Assembly (NCBI GenBank): GCA_965223045.1
Contig: CBDCVN010000013.1
Location: 1,674,001 to 1,738,000, forward strand
Reading direction: 5' to 3'
Source: CBDCVN01 sp965223045
GTDB taxonomy: Bacteria; Deinococcota; Deinococci; Deinococcales; Trueperaceae
DNA length: 64,000 nucleotides
Within the stretch, counting starts at the first letter, position 1. Each line of letters begins with the position of its first letter. Of the stretch, positions 35,261 to 44,669 are shown one piece after another. The notes beneath the pieces are model-generated. The model worked only from the letters and a program-made list of their open reading frames with translations. It searched no databases and had not been told where the DNA came from. Position numbers and translations under genes: made by a program.

Positions 35261-35529
35261 TGTTCATTACTTGTCATTCTAAGAAGATACCTAATTCAGA
35301 GTTTTCCCTTCAGAAGCAAAATTAACTCCAATCCTGAAATCCGAACTTAATAAAGATCTAAAAATTATTGTCGAGGTACGTATTAATTCTGGAAATTTGT
35401 AGAAATTTCTAAGATTAGAAAATAATACGATTTATATTGATCTCGATGATTTTGATTCAAAGAGGTTATAAAGATCATTGGTATCTTGCAGGCAATGGTA
35501 AGACAAGAAGCCTAGCAAAGGATTTGCAA
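35261..35529. other. AT-rich non-coding stretch
   Basis: No gene or RNA that I can support. An in-frame ATG at 35437 exists upstream of the next gene but encodes no signal peptide and lacks a ribosome site. Confidence 0.4.
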
Positions 35530-37365
35530 ATGAAACAATGTAAAAGATGTATATTTTGGTTGCTTATTTATTTATCATTAGGACTAGGGGGGTTTGTCCT
35601 AGCCCAAAACTCACGTTTTGAAGAGTGTAATAGTATTGATGAGTCTAGCTTGCGTGATGAGCTTAATTCTTTAAATCAAGAACTTTTTGGAGCAGATGTA
35701 AATGCTTTAGAACTTGGACCAATAATTGCAAAGCAATGGCGTCTTGTTGGTATGGATGAGGTTATAGAGCAAGAAGTAGAAAACTCAACAAATTTGATAA
35801 GGCAAAACACCAATTATTTTGGAAGACTTTGGTCTAGTTGGAATACCAAAAAAGCCCAAGCTTTAGCTGAAGAAATAACCAATTATACTTTTAACTCTGA
35901 AGGTTTTTCTGCAGGTATTGAGAAACTTTCTAATGCTGTAGCAGCAGATATCACTGGTGAACTTGAAACTGTTACTCAAAGAGTGGCCTCAAGCACCATT
36001 CTTTGCATACAAGAATTTATCAGCGATAGCTATGGTTCTACTGTGCAAGAGGCTTTTGAGGCTGAATTAGTAGCTAAAACGGCTGAAGTTGATTTAAACC
36101 AAGTTGGTGAGGATGTTAATCCTAGGCCTATTGCTGGTAATACTGCTTTAGGAATTTCGGTTATTGTAGCAGGTGTTATTGCTAGGCGATTGTTACAGCG
36201 TTTAGGCACTCGTATTTCTCAAAGGATAGCTGGCCGTATAGCTAGTCGTGTAGCAGGACGGGCTGCTAGTGCAGCGATTCCTGTTGTGGGTTGGGTGGTT
36301 GGTTTAGGTCTTATTGCTTGGGATTTAGTTGATGGTAATAATGGTGCTTTGCCCATGATTGAAAAGGCGCTAACTAGTGAAGAGGTAGCCAAAGAAATTC
36401 AAGCTGAAATTGCTTTAAGCATAGAAGACGAACTAGAAGCGATTAGTGTTGAGACAGCTAGAGAAATTGCCGATACTATTTACAATGAGTGGCAAGATTT
36501 TCGATTTAAGTTTCAGCGTGTGCTAAATTTAGCAGAAGTAAACTCTGAATTTAAAGCATTTTTAGGTGGTGTGACTAGTAATAAGTTTCAATTGCTTTCT
36601 GAAAGTTTAGATATAGCAGGTGAAGAAGAGCTGCTACAAGCACTTGATTCTGGCAGGCTTGCCCAATTAGTAGATTTACCGATTAGCAGTACAGCCTTAC
36701 TAAAAAGATTAAAATCTATTCCTGAAGTCTTGGCTTGGGCAGAACTGGCAGGATCACGCTTTGATGAAGTAGTAAAAATAGAGCCACTTTACTTACATAA
36801 AGAACCTAGTGATTTTAGTAAAGAAACACTAAAGAATTTGCTAGCCTTAAATAACTCTGAAGCTATAGCTAACCTTGCTTTGATGTCAACTAGTACTCTT
36901 AATACGTTGTTAAGTAATCTTTCTACTGCTAGTTTAAGGCTTGTTGCGCTCGAGCACTCTCCCCTGCTACTGAGCAGCCTAGCTTGGTATGTTGAAAGGC
37001 TGCCCAAAGATGCTTATAGTCAACTAATTACCTTATGGACACAATCACCTCAACTTGCTGGGAAATACACTAACTCACAAGCCAAGCATGGGATTGTTGG
37101 CAGCGGTAACCCCAATGCTGCCATTTTATTCTTGACGACAGATACGTCACTCTTTAGCATATATCGTGATTTACCTAAAATTCTATCGGGAGAAATCTCA
37201 ATCAGCCTTTTTCTAGCCAAGTATAATATGCAACAGGTTTTCCTTTATGGAGTTCTTGCCTTATTAGTTGTATTACTAGTAATAAACTCTTTATCAAGAC
37301 TACTTTTTGGCTCTAGGCAGAAAGTTATTATTAGAGAAGTCAAGTCTAAAGAGGATAAAGCCTGA
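35530..37365 (+). CDS. Unknown exported membrane protein with central glycine-rich hydrophobic segment
   Basis: I take the ATG at 35530, giving 611 residues that begin with a signal peptide (MKQCKRCIF, hydrophobic core to LGGFVLAQ). Residues about 20-210 are mostly helical and acidic; at about 215-280 lies an Ala/Gly/Arg-rich, glycine-zipper-like region (RIAGRIASRVAGRAAS followed by IPVVGWVVGLGLIAWDLVDG); the second half is Leu-rich and helical; a C-terminal helix (LYGVLALLVVLLVIN) anchors it in the membrane, with a short basic tail. I recognise no family. The next gene overlaps its stop codon by one base, so the two are expressed together. It may act in the periplasm as a membrane-bound assembly or pore-like protein, but this is guesswork. 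Confidence 0.7.
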   Translation: MKQCKRCIFWLLIYLSLGLGGFVLAQNSRFEECNSIDESSLRDELNSLNQELFGADVNALELGPIIAKQWRLVGMDEVIEQEVENSTNLIRQNTNYFGRLWSSWNTKKAQALAEEITNYTFNSEGFSAGIEKLSNAVAADITGELETVTQRVASSTILCIQEFISDSYGSTVQEAFEAELVAKTAEVDLNQVGEDVNPRPIAGNTALGISVIVAGVIARRLLQRLGTRISQRIAGRIASRVAGRAASAAIPVVGWVVGLGLIAWDLVDGNNGALPMIEKALTSEEVAKEIQAEIALSIEDELEAISVETAREIADTIYNEWQDFRFKFQRVLNLAEVNSEFKAFLGGVTSNKFQLLSESLDIAGEEELLQALDSGRLAQLVDLPISSTALLKRLKSIPEVLAWAELAGSRFDEVVKIEPLYLHKEPSDFSKETLKNLLALNNSEAIANLALMSTSTLNTLLSNLSTASLRLVALEHSPLLLSSLAWYVERLPKDAYSQLITLWTQSPQLAGKYTNSQAKHGIVGSGNPNAAILFLTTDTSLFSIYRDLPKILSGEISISLFLAKYNMQQVFLYGVLALLVVLLVINSLSRLLFGSRQKVIIREVKSKEDKA

Positions 37366-37673
37366 TGCTTTTTTGCCTTGAGCAACTGCCTGAGAAAAAT
37401 ATTGAGCAAGGAGAATTACTTACAGTTTGTGCTGTGTCAGCAGCTAATGTGGTTAAGGATATTCATTCAAATATTCGTAATCTTATAGGTGGTAAAATGG
37501 AACACTATGAAAAGCTCATAGAAAGTACCCTTGATAGGGCGCTTGATAAGCTCTCTGAGAAGGCCAAACAAAAGGGTTATGATGGTGTTGTTGGCGTGAA
37601 GATTACCCACCCTGTAGTGGTTGACGGAGGAGTAGAAATAGTAGTTTATGGTAATGGATTTTATTATAAATAG
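37365..37673 (+). CDS. YbjQ/UPF0145-like heavy-metal-binding-type protein
   Basis: A 102-residue protein resembling the YbjQ (DUF74, PF01906) fold: the IRNLIGGKMEHYEKLIEST segment and ALDKLSEKAKQKGYDGVVGV match the family pattern RN..GG....Y.......A......A...G..AVVG. YbjQ proteins form pentamers; their function is not settled. The ATG overlaps the preceding stop (TGATG). The -10 box of the next gene starts at the stop codon of this one. Confidence 0.7.
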   Translation: MLFCLEQLPEKNIEQGELLTVCAVSAANVVKDIHSNIRNLIGGKMEHYEKLIESTLDRALDKLSEKAKQKGYDGVVGVKITHPVVVDGGVEIVVYGNGFYYK

Positions 37674-37679
37674 TATAAT
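37674..37679 (+). promoter_or_regulatory. -10 box, leaderless-type, for the aconitase-family pair
   Basis: TATAAT with 8 nt to the ATG at 37688 and no ribosome site, the same geometry as before 9794 and 12866. Confidence 0.5.
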
Positions 37680-37687
37680 AGATTCTG

Positions 37688-38947
37688 ATGGCACAAACCT
37701 TTAATTTACAAGGACTTACCCTTGCCGAACGCATTCTATCTGTAAAATCAGGTAAGCGTGTTAGGGCTGGTGACTTAGCAGTAGTTGAAGTAGATCAAGT
37801 AATGACGGTAGATTCTATAGCACCTAGTGTTATTAGGATTATAGAAGATAAGCTTGGTGGTGATATAAAGCATCCTGAAAGAGTTTCAATAGTTATTGAT
37901 CATGTTGCTCCTGCTGCCAATGTAGAAGTAGCTACTACTCAAAAGAAAGTAAGGGAATATGCGCGCGAAAAGGGCTTAAAGCTTTTTGATGTAGGGCGTG
38001 GCATTTGCCATCAGGTGCTTATAGAGGAGAATTTAGCTCGTCCGGGGTGGATTATTTTGGGTAGTGATTCTCATTCTACAACTTATGGAGCAGTGTGTGC
38101 TTTTGGGACCGGTATGGGTGCAACAGATATCGCTCTAGCAGCTGTTTCAGGGCGAATTTGGCTTAAAGTACCTGAAACTGTGAAGGTAAACTTGACAGGG
38201 GAAAGACCAGTTGGAATAAGCGCTAAGGACATAGCTTTAGAAGTTGTACGTAGGATTACTGCTGATGGGGCAACTTATATGAGTATTGAGTATCATGGTA
38301 CAGAAAGTTTTACTAAGTCTGAGCGTATGACATTGGCTAATTTAGCTGTTGAGGCAGGGGCAAAGGTGGGGCTAGTACCTCCAAGCGGTGAGATCTTGGA
38401 TGAGTATGATGCGCCCCAGTGGCTTGTGGTTGATTCTAATGCTACTTACAGTAAAGTTGTTGATATTGACCTTGCTAACTTAAAACCAGTTGTTTCCATG
38501 CCTTTTTATGTTGATAATGTCCATGCTGTTGACAAACAACTTGGTATCCATGTTGATCAAGTCTTTGTTGGTACTTGTACTAATGGGCGTATAGATGATT
38601 TGCATATTGTTGCTAGTATTTTAGAAGGTAAGCAGGTTGCCAATGGCACACGCCTACTTATAATTCCTGCTAGTTCACAAGTTTTAGCAGATGCTGCATC
38701 AGATGGTACTTTGAGTAAACTGATCGCAGCAGGTGCTGCTATTGGCACGCCAGGCTGTGGTCCCTGTATGGGACGTCACATGGGCGTACTTGCTCCGGGA
38801 GAAATTTGTGTTTCTACCAGCAATCGTAATTTTATAGGGCGTATGGGTAGCGCGGAAGCTAAGATTTTTTTGACTAGTCCAGCAGTAGCAGCAGCAACTG
38901 CTCTGCAGGGCGTGCTTAGTTTGCCCAAAGAGGTTAGCCATGGCTAG
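37688..38947 (+). CDS. Homoaconitase / 3-isopropylmalate dehydratase large subunit (short type)
   Basis: A 419-residue aconitase-superfamily large subunit. The 4Fe-4S cysteines are in VFVGTCTNGR and TPGCGPCMGRHMG, and SDSHSTTYGA carries active-site residues. Length and sequence match the LeuC2/LysT group rather than the 460-residue bacterial LeuC; in Thermus and Deinococcus such proteins act as homoaconitase in lysine synthesis through alpha-aminoadipate, and in others as isopropylmalate isomerase in leucine synthesis. I cannot tell which from the window. It overlaps the small-subunit gene by 8 bp. Confidence 0.9.
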   Translation: MAQTFNLQGLTLAERILSVKSGKRVRAGDLAVVEVDQVMTVDSIAPSVIRIIEDKLGGDIKHPERVSIVIDHVAPAANVEVATTQKKVREYAREKGLKLFDVGRGICHQVLIEENLARPGWIILGSDSHSTTYGAVCAFGTGMGATDIALAAVSGRIWLKVPETVKVNLTGERPVGISAKDIALEVVRRITADGATYMSIEYHGTESFTKSERMTLANLAVEAGAKVGLVPPSGEILDEYDAPQWLVVDSNATYSKVVDIDLANLKPVVSMPFYVDNVHAVDKQLGIHVDQVFVGTCTNGRIDDLHIVASILEGKQVANGTRLLIIPASSQVLADAASDGTLSKLIAAGAAIGTPGCGPCMGRHMGVLAPGEICVSTSNRNFIGRMGSAEAKIFLTSPAVAAATALQGVLSLPKEVSHG

Positions 38948-39440
38948 AGTATGGAAATTTTCTGATTCTATTAATACAGATGATATATTGCCGGGTAAAT
39001 ATGCACCTTTTATGGTGGGAGAGGATAAATTCCAAAAATATGCCTTTTTGCACTTGCGTGAAGAGTTTGCAGCTAATGTTAAATTTGGTGATATTTTGGT
39101 GGGAGGGCGTAATTGGGGTTTAGGTAGTAGTAGGGAATATGCTCCACAAGCTCTTAAGAAGCTAGGTATAGGTGCAATTATTGCTAAATCCTTTGCAAGG
39201 ATTCACTACAGGAACTTATTAAACCTTGGTATTCCTGCTTTTGAATCTGAGGAAGTCCCTGAAGTTTTAAATGATGGTGATGAAATAACATTTGATTTGT
39301 ATACTGGTACAATTACTCGTGGGAGTGAAAATTTCAAGCTTAAACCACCTCCTGAATTCTTGCGTGAGGCTTTGGCAGAAGGTTCCATTTTAGAATATTA
39401 TCGTAAGCACCAATGCTTTCCGGGTGAAGAACAGTGGTAA
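38940..39440 (+). CDS. Homoaconitase / 3-isopropylmalate dehydratase small subunit
   Basis: A 166-residue swivelling-domain subunit. DSINTDDILPGKY is the N-terminal signature, and GRNWGLGSSREYAPQALK the GSSRE substrate-binding loop. The substrate-specificity loop that separates LeuD from LysU lies near FMVGEDKFQ and is not decisive by eye. It is translationally coupled to the large subunit and ends the two-gene operon. Confidence 0.9.
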   Translation: MARVWKFSDSINTDDILPGKYAPFMVGEDKFQKYAFLHLREEFAANVKFGDILVGGRNWGLGSSREYAPQALKKLGIGAIIAKSFARIHYRNLLNLGIPAFESEEVPEVLNDGDEITFDLYTGTITRGSENFKLKPPPEFLREALAEGSILEYYRKHQCFPGEEQW

Positions 39441-40142
39441 GGTCATGTATACAACAAATGACCCAACTTAGCAAAGTTTATAGTCTTTACCAATTCAAGT
39501 GGTACTATTCTTAACTGCATATAAATCAAAACCTTGTCTAAAATACAACCTGATTGATATATATGCGTATGAAAGCAGATTTCATTGTTTTAGCGCACTT
39601 AAAATCATTATTTGGAAACCTAAAATAATTATTTATGCCAAGAACATGACCTTCATAGAGGACAATTCCTACAAAAATCTTTTAATCATTTCTAGCACAA
39701 CATAATTACAAGATACTATTTAAATCAAGTTGATATTTTTGCCTTAGGAAAGGTTGTTATACTAGATCTACATGAGTTTTACAACGTATTCTAATTAATA
39801 GGAAGTTTTACGATTAGTGTTATTTACTAGACTTAATTAGCCCTAATAGACGGACTAAAGTTGTTTTATGTAATTTTTAAAAAACTATGGTAATCCAAAA
39901 CAACTTAATTTAAGTTATTATTAATATTGTGATCTTTAATGGTGGGCCATAGTTTGTTTATGAACTAAGGCTCACTTTTTTTTCTAGCACGTAAAAACTT
40001 TACTTTTAGACTTAAAACTGACATTAATCTCATCTCCAAATATATAGCTTAATAAAGCTGAAGTTGTTTTCTACAAGCTCTAAGCTAGAGAAATTACTTA
40101 ATAGTAATAATCCTCAAGTCTATAGAGGTTATCCTAAATAGA
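39441..40142. other. 700-bp AT-rich stretch without a supported gene
   Basis: One open frame of 68 codons (39499-39705, plus strand) has unusual composition and no ribosome site. I see promoter-like hexamers but nothing well placed before a gene. No tRNA-like or CRISPR-like pattern. It separates the biosynthetic pair from the metal cluster, whose last gene ends at 40143 on the other strand. Confidence 0.4.
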
Positions 40143-40595
40143 TTAGTGATCATGATCATGGTGATCATGATTATCTTCATCCTCATCCTCATCCTCATCC
40201 TCATGTCCAGTTTCTTCAATACTGCTATTGCTAATACTTTCTGTCTCTTGCAAAATAGCATTAATTACCATTTGTTTGCTAGCACTGGCAGGAGGATTGC
40301 TGGGCAAAATGCCTGTGGTGAGCAGCTGCATTTCACTATTGTCAGTAGTTAGCAAGTAGTTATTTAGCTGACCACGCTCAGCATCAGTTAATGTTTGACC
40401 TGTACTGGCAATACAATTACTGAAATCTTTATGACTACTAATAAAGTTTACAGCTACTCCTTTAACACAATCACTTATGGTTTTAGCCTCCATTTTATAA
40501 AATCGACTAGACACACTAGGTGCACAAGACACACAAGCTATTAGCAGTGCAAAAATTATAAACAGCTTAGCAGGTTTTCTAGATAGGTAATGCAT
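40143..40595 (-). CDS. Small lipoprotein with Asp/Glu/His metal-binding tail
   Basis: A 150-residue lipoprotein: signal helix with lipobox VSC (about Cys 24), a short domain with two further cysteines in SDCVKGV and SNCIAST, and a tail from residue 130 of alternating Glu-Asp, then NHDHHDHDH. In the DNA the tail is a run of GAT/GAG triplets, prone to length change. It is the last gene of the cluster headed by the di-heme enzyme (28 bp upstream). The His/Asp tail suggests divalent metal binding; no family recognised. Confidence 0.72.
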   Translation of the reverse strand: MHYLSRKPAKLFIIFALLIACVSCAPSVSSRFYKMEAKTISDCVKGVAVNFISSHKDFSNCIASTGQTLTDAERGQLNNYLLTTDNSEMQLLTTGILPSNPPASASKQMVINAILQETESISNSSIEETGHEDEDEDEDEDNHDHHDHDH

Positions 40596-40623
40596 ATTTC
40601 AAACTCCTTAAAATTTGTTCAAA

Positions 40624-41754
40624 CTATTCAAACGGGTTACTAAAACGAGGATCGGTTATGAAAGATTCATCTGTTAGACTTTCTAAAAAAGCAACAATAT
40701 CGTCAATTTCCTCTTCATTAAGGGAAAAGCCACTAAGAAAATTACTTTTATAGGGATTTTTACTACCTACTCCTGTATTAGGGCCAGATTTAATAGTGCG
40801 TCCTCCTACAGAATAATGGTCTACAATGACCTCTCGTAAGGTTTCTATACTGCCATCATGCATGTATGGTGCAGTTAAGGCAATATTGCGCAAGGTGGGT
40901 GCTCGAAATCTTCCCATATCTTCAGGTTTTAGGGTAATTTCATTAATGCCTGTGTTATCCGCAGGATAATCGCCCTCACCACCAATATTGTAGAGGCCAG
41001 TATTATGAAATTCGATTTCTGTAAAAGCTTTTCCCTGATGAGTCACACTTTGAGAAAAATTAAATCCTCCGTGACAATGAAAGCATTCAAGCCTTTCACT
41101 AAAAAACAGATTTAGACCTCGTTCCGCTGAATTAGAGAAGGCCCTTTTATCACCTCGATTAAACTGGTCATATAGCGAATTACCCGAGATTAAGATTCTC
41201 TGGAATGAGGCCAAGGCAAAAGTTATGTTAGATACAGTAAAAGGATCTTGCTCATTAGGGTATGCTTGTGTGAATAGTCGCTGGTACAAAGGGTCATCCT
41301 TAAAAGTTTGTAAAAGCTCTTTTTCTTTACCCACTAAACCTAGTTCTACAGGGGTTTCACCAAACATTGGCAAAAGTGCTTGTGTTTCGAGACGGAATAA
41401 ATTTGGATTAGCCCAAGCAAATACGGAGTTATAGGCAACGTTTGCTAAGCTCATGCTGCTTCTAGGGTGAACTTCTCCTGTTACACCAATAGCTTGTGCC
41501 AAACCATCTGTAAAAGCTTTATCTTGATGATGGCAAGATGCACAGGAAAAGCTGCCATCAAGTGACATTCTGGTATCGTAGAATAGATGCCTACCTAACT
41601 CTACTTTTTCAGCAGACATGGGATTGTCTTCTGGAACTTTAGGAACAGGAAATCCTGCAGGCAAGATCCATTGATAATTGCTACTTGGGTTTTTGTTTGA
41701 AGTGGTGCAACCAATTCCTAAAACTATAATAAGCACAGATAATACTAAATGCAT
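40624..41754 (-). CDS. Di-heme cytochrome c peroxidase / MauG family lipoprotein (MbnH-like)
   Basis: A 376-residue lipoprotein (lipobox GIGC) with two heme motifs, CASCHH (about 75) and CFHCHG (about 219), and the family blocks SLDGSFSCASCHHQDKAFTDG and FRAPTLRNIALTAPYMHDGSI. In the MbnH branch the enzyme converts a tryptophan of its partner MbnP into kynurenine, enabling copper binding; other branches are peroxidases. The next gene upstream encodes an MbnP-type domain, which favours the MbnH role. It starts at 41754, 275 bp after that gene, in a hairpin-rich spacer. Confidence 0.83.
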   Translation of the reverse strand: MHLVLSVLIIVLGIGCTTSNKNPSSNYQWILPAGFPVPKVPEDNPMSAEKVELGRHLFYDTRMSLDGSFSCASCHHQDKAFTDGLAQAIGVTGEVHPRSSMSLANVAYNSVFAWANPNLFRLETQALLPMFGETPVELGLVGKEKELLQTFKDDPLYQRLFTQAYPNEQDPFTVSNITFALASFQRILISGNSLYDQFNRGDKRAFSNSAERGLNLFFSERLECFHCHGGFNFSQSVTHQGKAFTEIEFHNTGLYNIGGEGDYPADNTGINEITLKPEDMGRFRAPTLRNIALTAPYMHDGSIETLREVIVDHYSVGGRTIKSGPNTGVGSKNPYKSNFLSGFSLNEEEIDDIVAFLESLTDESFITDPRFSNPFE

Positions 41755-41883
41755 TCAAACACACCAATCTATATGGAAAGTCCCCATTTAAATTAGAAGC
41801 CTATAATCATTTAACCGAGAAAAATATTTGACTTGTTGATGTACTTCCAATTAAGTGAACTTAAAATCTTCTAGGGGAAATTT

Positions 41884-41914
41884 GTAGTTAGTTGTGTTAG
41901 AAGCAGCTAACTAC
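41884..41914. repeat. Hairpin in spacer upstream of the di-heme gene
   Basis: Arms GTAGTTAG (41884-41891) and CTAACTAC (41907-41914), 15-nt loop, in the leader of the di-heme gene. No T-run follows on either strand, so more likely an mRNA structure than a terminator. Confidence 0.45.
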
Positions 41915-41925
41915 TTGAAATGAGT

Positions 41926-41978
41926 GCTCGAGGTAGAGATTTTGGAAAGGATGTCAAAAACTAACCTTTACCTCGAGC
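41926..41978. repeat. CTCGAG-armed inverted-repeat element, copy 1
   Basis: Left arm GCTCGAGGTAGAG and right arm CTTTACCTCGAGC pair at 12 of 13 positions, loop 27 nt. Both arms and the flank after the right arm (TTTCTATTAAA) resemble copy 2 at 44670-44737. Each copy lies in a spacer upstream of a metal-cluster gene. Confidence 0.6.
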
Positions 41979-41993
41979 TTTCTATTAAACCTA

Positions 41994-42017
41994 TTGCTCA
42001 AATGGACGGTTGAGCAA
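41994..42017 (-). terminator. Hairpin after the MbnP-propeller gene
   Basis: Perfect 8-bp arms TTGCTCAA / TTGAGCAA, 8-nt loop, 13 bp after the stop codon. There is no clear T-run, so termination is uncertain; it may be an RNA-stabilising hairpin. Confidence 0.4.
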
Positions 42018-42029
42018 GGTAATTAATAG

Positions 42030-44576
42030 CTAATGGTTACTATGATCCTCACCAGTGTTATCGTAATAGACGTGAGTCACTCTTGAAACAGCACCTGTTA
42101 AAGGTACAGTTTCCTTATTGACTTTCCCTCCACCTATTAATTCACTAAGTTTTAAAATTACTATGCCTTCATCATTAACAGTGAAGAAATGAGTCTTGCT
42201 AATGCCGTTTCTACGGTCAAAGTGACGGGCCCCTTCTGGAACTGTCAATTTGCCAATTTCAACACGGCGCACCAATTCCAGTTTGCCATCGTCATGTAGT
42301 TTAATTAATAAAACGTCGTTGCCGTCTTCTCCATCGCTCAAAGTAGTAGTTATGCCATACTTTACGCCACCTGACTCATACATTTTAATGTCGTAGTGTG
42401 GGTGATCCCCAACAGTAAGCTGATCAGTTACTTTCAAACCATCATTTACTCGAGTATCAATGGACCTAATAAGGTTATTAGAGCCATCAGTAAAGTAAAG
42501 AATATTGCCATAGGGTTGAGCTGCACGACCAGCAAATCCTAAATGGGTAACTACTTGATTATTTGCAGTATTAACAACAGCTTGGCGTCCATTTCTATAG
42601 GTTTTCTCACCTACTGTAGTAGAGCCGCTGCATTGGAAATAAGCATACTTGTTACCAACTCCATAAGCTTTATCATGAGTACCACCAAAAGCTTTTCCAT
42701 CGCCTTCTGTATCAATTATTTTCTTGCTATCATCATCTAAAATTTCACATACTGTAATTGCATCACCCACTGTGCGATTACTGCGTTCTACAGGGAATAC
42801 AGCAGCAGTATCAGTGTTGGTAGCATAGGATTTAGTGCTTAAATCAGGATGATATAGCAATTTACCATGCCCAGTATTGTTAAAAGCAGCAACAAAAGGT
42901 CCTTCTTTTGCTAAGCTATGGACATTGATCACATAAAATGAGCCATCAGCATCAGAGTGAGTCCACATAAAGTCCTCGTGATTGGGATTAAACATATGAG
43001 TAAGGCGACCACCATCAATATCAATAGTTTGGAAGCTATAATCACTAGTTTCAAAAACTAGTACCTGGTTTATTTCTTCTTCATCTGCATTGTATCTATT
43101 GTTAGCAAATACTCTCGAGCCACCCGGATTAGGCAATGCGTCTCCCCAAGATACTTTTTCTAAACCGCTGGTAATAGTTTTTATTACTTTAGCTGTATTT
43201 GGGTTAATGACTACTACTTTCTTGTCACCAAAAACAAAAAAAGCACCTACTTTTACAGTGACTTTTCTAGTAACTGTACCACCACCATTAGTAACGTTTA
43301 TAGTAAAAGTAGTAGTTTTATCTACCATTACTTCTCTGCTAGACGCATTAGTTACATTGCCGACACCTTGATCTATAGTTACTGAGCTAATATCCTCTCC
43401 AGCTATATCCCAAGAAAGTATAACTTTATCACCCGAGCCAACCTCGCTTTGACTCGCAGTAAAACTTTTGATTTCTGCTTCTTCTGGTGGCTCTTGTGTT
43501 GGATCAACAGCTGAGAAAAAGGTTTGACCTGTAGATTCCTTACCATCAAATGGCAAACCAAAGTTATTAAATACACCTATGCAGTCAGTGTCTGTTGGTG
43601 TGGACATACAACCTTTAGCACTGTCAGAAACGTTACTATCTACATCAGAGTTCATTAAAAGTTTTTTTAGATCGGCTACTATAACCTCATTGTTAAAGTC
43701 AAAGTTATTTAAAGTGATTTCTGGGCGATTTGGGTTAGCACAGCTAGTTGGAACATCTGTTGGAGAAGCTCCATTACAACCAGTGCTACCAAGGTGAATA
43801 AGCCAACCATCAGGTTGACCTTGTGTTTTTAAGTCAATACGTACAAACTTATAACCTGCATTCCATACCCAAAAAAGACTAGTGAGGTTTAATGGCGAGG
43901 GTGCATTTTCTGGCAACTGGTGATTCATTTCAAAAGGAACCCCTAGATAAAACCTGACACCAGTATAACTCCCTGCAGCAACAGTTCCCTTAATACTTGT
44001 ATTGGTTTCTACAGTGCCATTAGAGCAATTGCCAGTTCCATCTTCAAAATCTATTAGTGCTAAATTATTTTTTTGCCATATACCATCTTGCGTTAGAGCA
44101 ACTTTAGCTTCTGTACCATCAGCCTTAATCAAAGCTAGGTCGTGAACATAGAATCTGTAATCTTTTAATGTAACCTCAGAATTGGTTGTGCCTATGTTGT
44201 GAAAACTTCTATTACAAGAAAAGTTTGTATTACCAACTTTTGCCTTAAAAGCAATGCTAACATTTATTGGCCCAACCTTAACTTCAAAAGTGTCCTTATT
44301 TTCGCCCTCACTATTTTTAACTGTAATAGTATAGGTTGTCGTCTCATTAACTTTAATCTTGTGGCTTGTTTTGCCAGTCACATCAATGTTGCCTGGGTTT
44401 ATAATTATTGAATCAGGGCTCCCACTAACACTCCAAGTAAAAGTAACTTCATCACCAGAATTTACTGAACTACTACTAGCTTTGAAACTGGTAACTTCTG
44501 GTTTTTTGCTCGAGCTACAAGCAACTAAAAAAACTACTAAAAGAATGACCAGGACTAATAACAAAATCTTTTTCAT
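42030..44576 (-). CDS. MbnP-domain / Ig-like / beta-propeller lipoprotein
   Basis: An 848-residue lipoprotein (lipobox VAC, Cys about 20). In order: Ig/PKD-like domain (about 27-103, SVNSGDEVTFTWSVSG), MbnP domain (about 105-355; FYVHDLALIKADG, LDFEDGTGNC-like region, and the conserved LFWVWNAGYKF block with two tryptophans, one of which would be the kynurenine-forming residue), a second Ig-like domain (about 367-445, SQSEVGSGDKVILSWDI), and a seven-bladed propeller-like half (450-848). MbnP proteins bind copper after modification by MbnH. The fusion to a propeller is unusual and puts a second periplasmic binding platform on the same chain. The RBS AGGAGA lies 12 nt before the ATG. Confidence 0.75.
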   Translation of the reverse strand: MKKILLLVLVILLVVFLVACSSSKKPEVTSFKASSSSVNSGDEVTFTWSVSGSPDSIIINPGNIDVTGKTSHKIKVNETTTYTITVKNSEGENKDTFEVKVGPINVSIAFKAKVGNTNFSCNRSFHNIGTTNSEVTLKDYRFYVHDLALIKADGTEAKVALTQDGIWQKNNLALIDFEDGTGNCSNGTVETNTSIKGTVAAGSYTGVRFYLGVPFEMNHQLPENAPSPLNLTSLFWVWNAGYKFVRIDLKTQGQPDGWLIHLGSTGCNGASPTDVPTSCANPNRPEITLNNFDFNNEVIVADLKKLLMNSDVDSNVSDSAKGCMSTPTDTDCIGVFNNFGLPFDGKESTGQTFFSAVDPTQEPPEEAEIKSFTASQSEVGSGDKVILSWDIAGEDISSVTIDQGVGNVTNASSREVMVDKTTTFTINVTNGGGTVTRKVTVKVGAFFVFGDKKVVVINPNTAKVIKTITSGLEKVSWGDALPNPGGSRVFANNRYNADEEEINQVLVFETSDYSFQTIDIDGGRLTHMFNPNHEDFMWTHSDADGSFYVINVHSLAKEGPFVAAFNNTGHGKLLYHPDLSTKSYATNTDTAAVFPVERSNRTVGDAITVCEILDDDSKKIIDTEGDGKAFGGTHDKAYGVGNKYAYFQCSGSTTVGEKTYRNGRQAVVNTANNQVVTHLGFAGRAAQPYGNILYFTDGSNNLIRSIDTRVNDGLKVTDQLTVGDHPHYDIKMYESGGVKYGITTTLSDGEDGNDVLLIKLHDDGKLELVRRVEIGKLTVPEGARHFDRRNGISKTHFFTVNDEGIVILKLSELIGGGKVNKETVPLTGAVSRVTHVYYDNTGEDHSNH

Positions 44577-44669
44577 ATAAGTATTTTTCTCCTAAAATTT
44601 GTTCCTTGCTTATAAGTGTTTTTCCTAAATTGTTTCTTTACAAAATTGCTTTAAAATGCTTTATTAGGC

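Noticed and set aside
39499..39705. 68-codon open frame
   Set aside because: No ribosome site, composition matches AT-rich spacer, and no family resemblance.
40146..40352. Repetitive open frame opposite the His/Asp-rich tail
   Set aside because: It is the antisense reading of the GAG/GAT triplet repeats.
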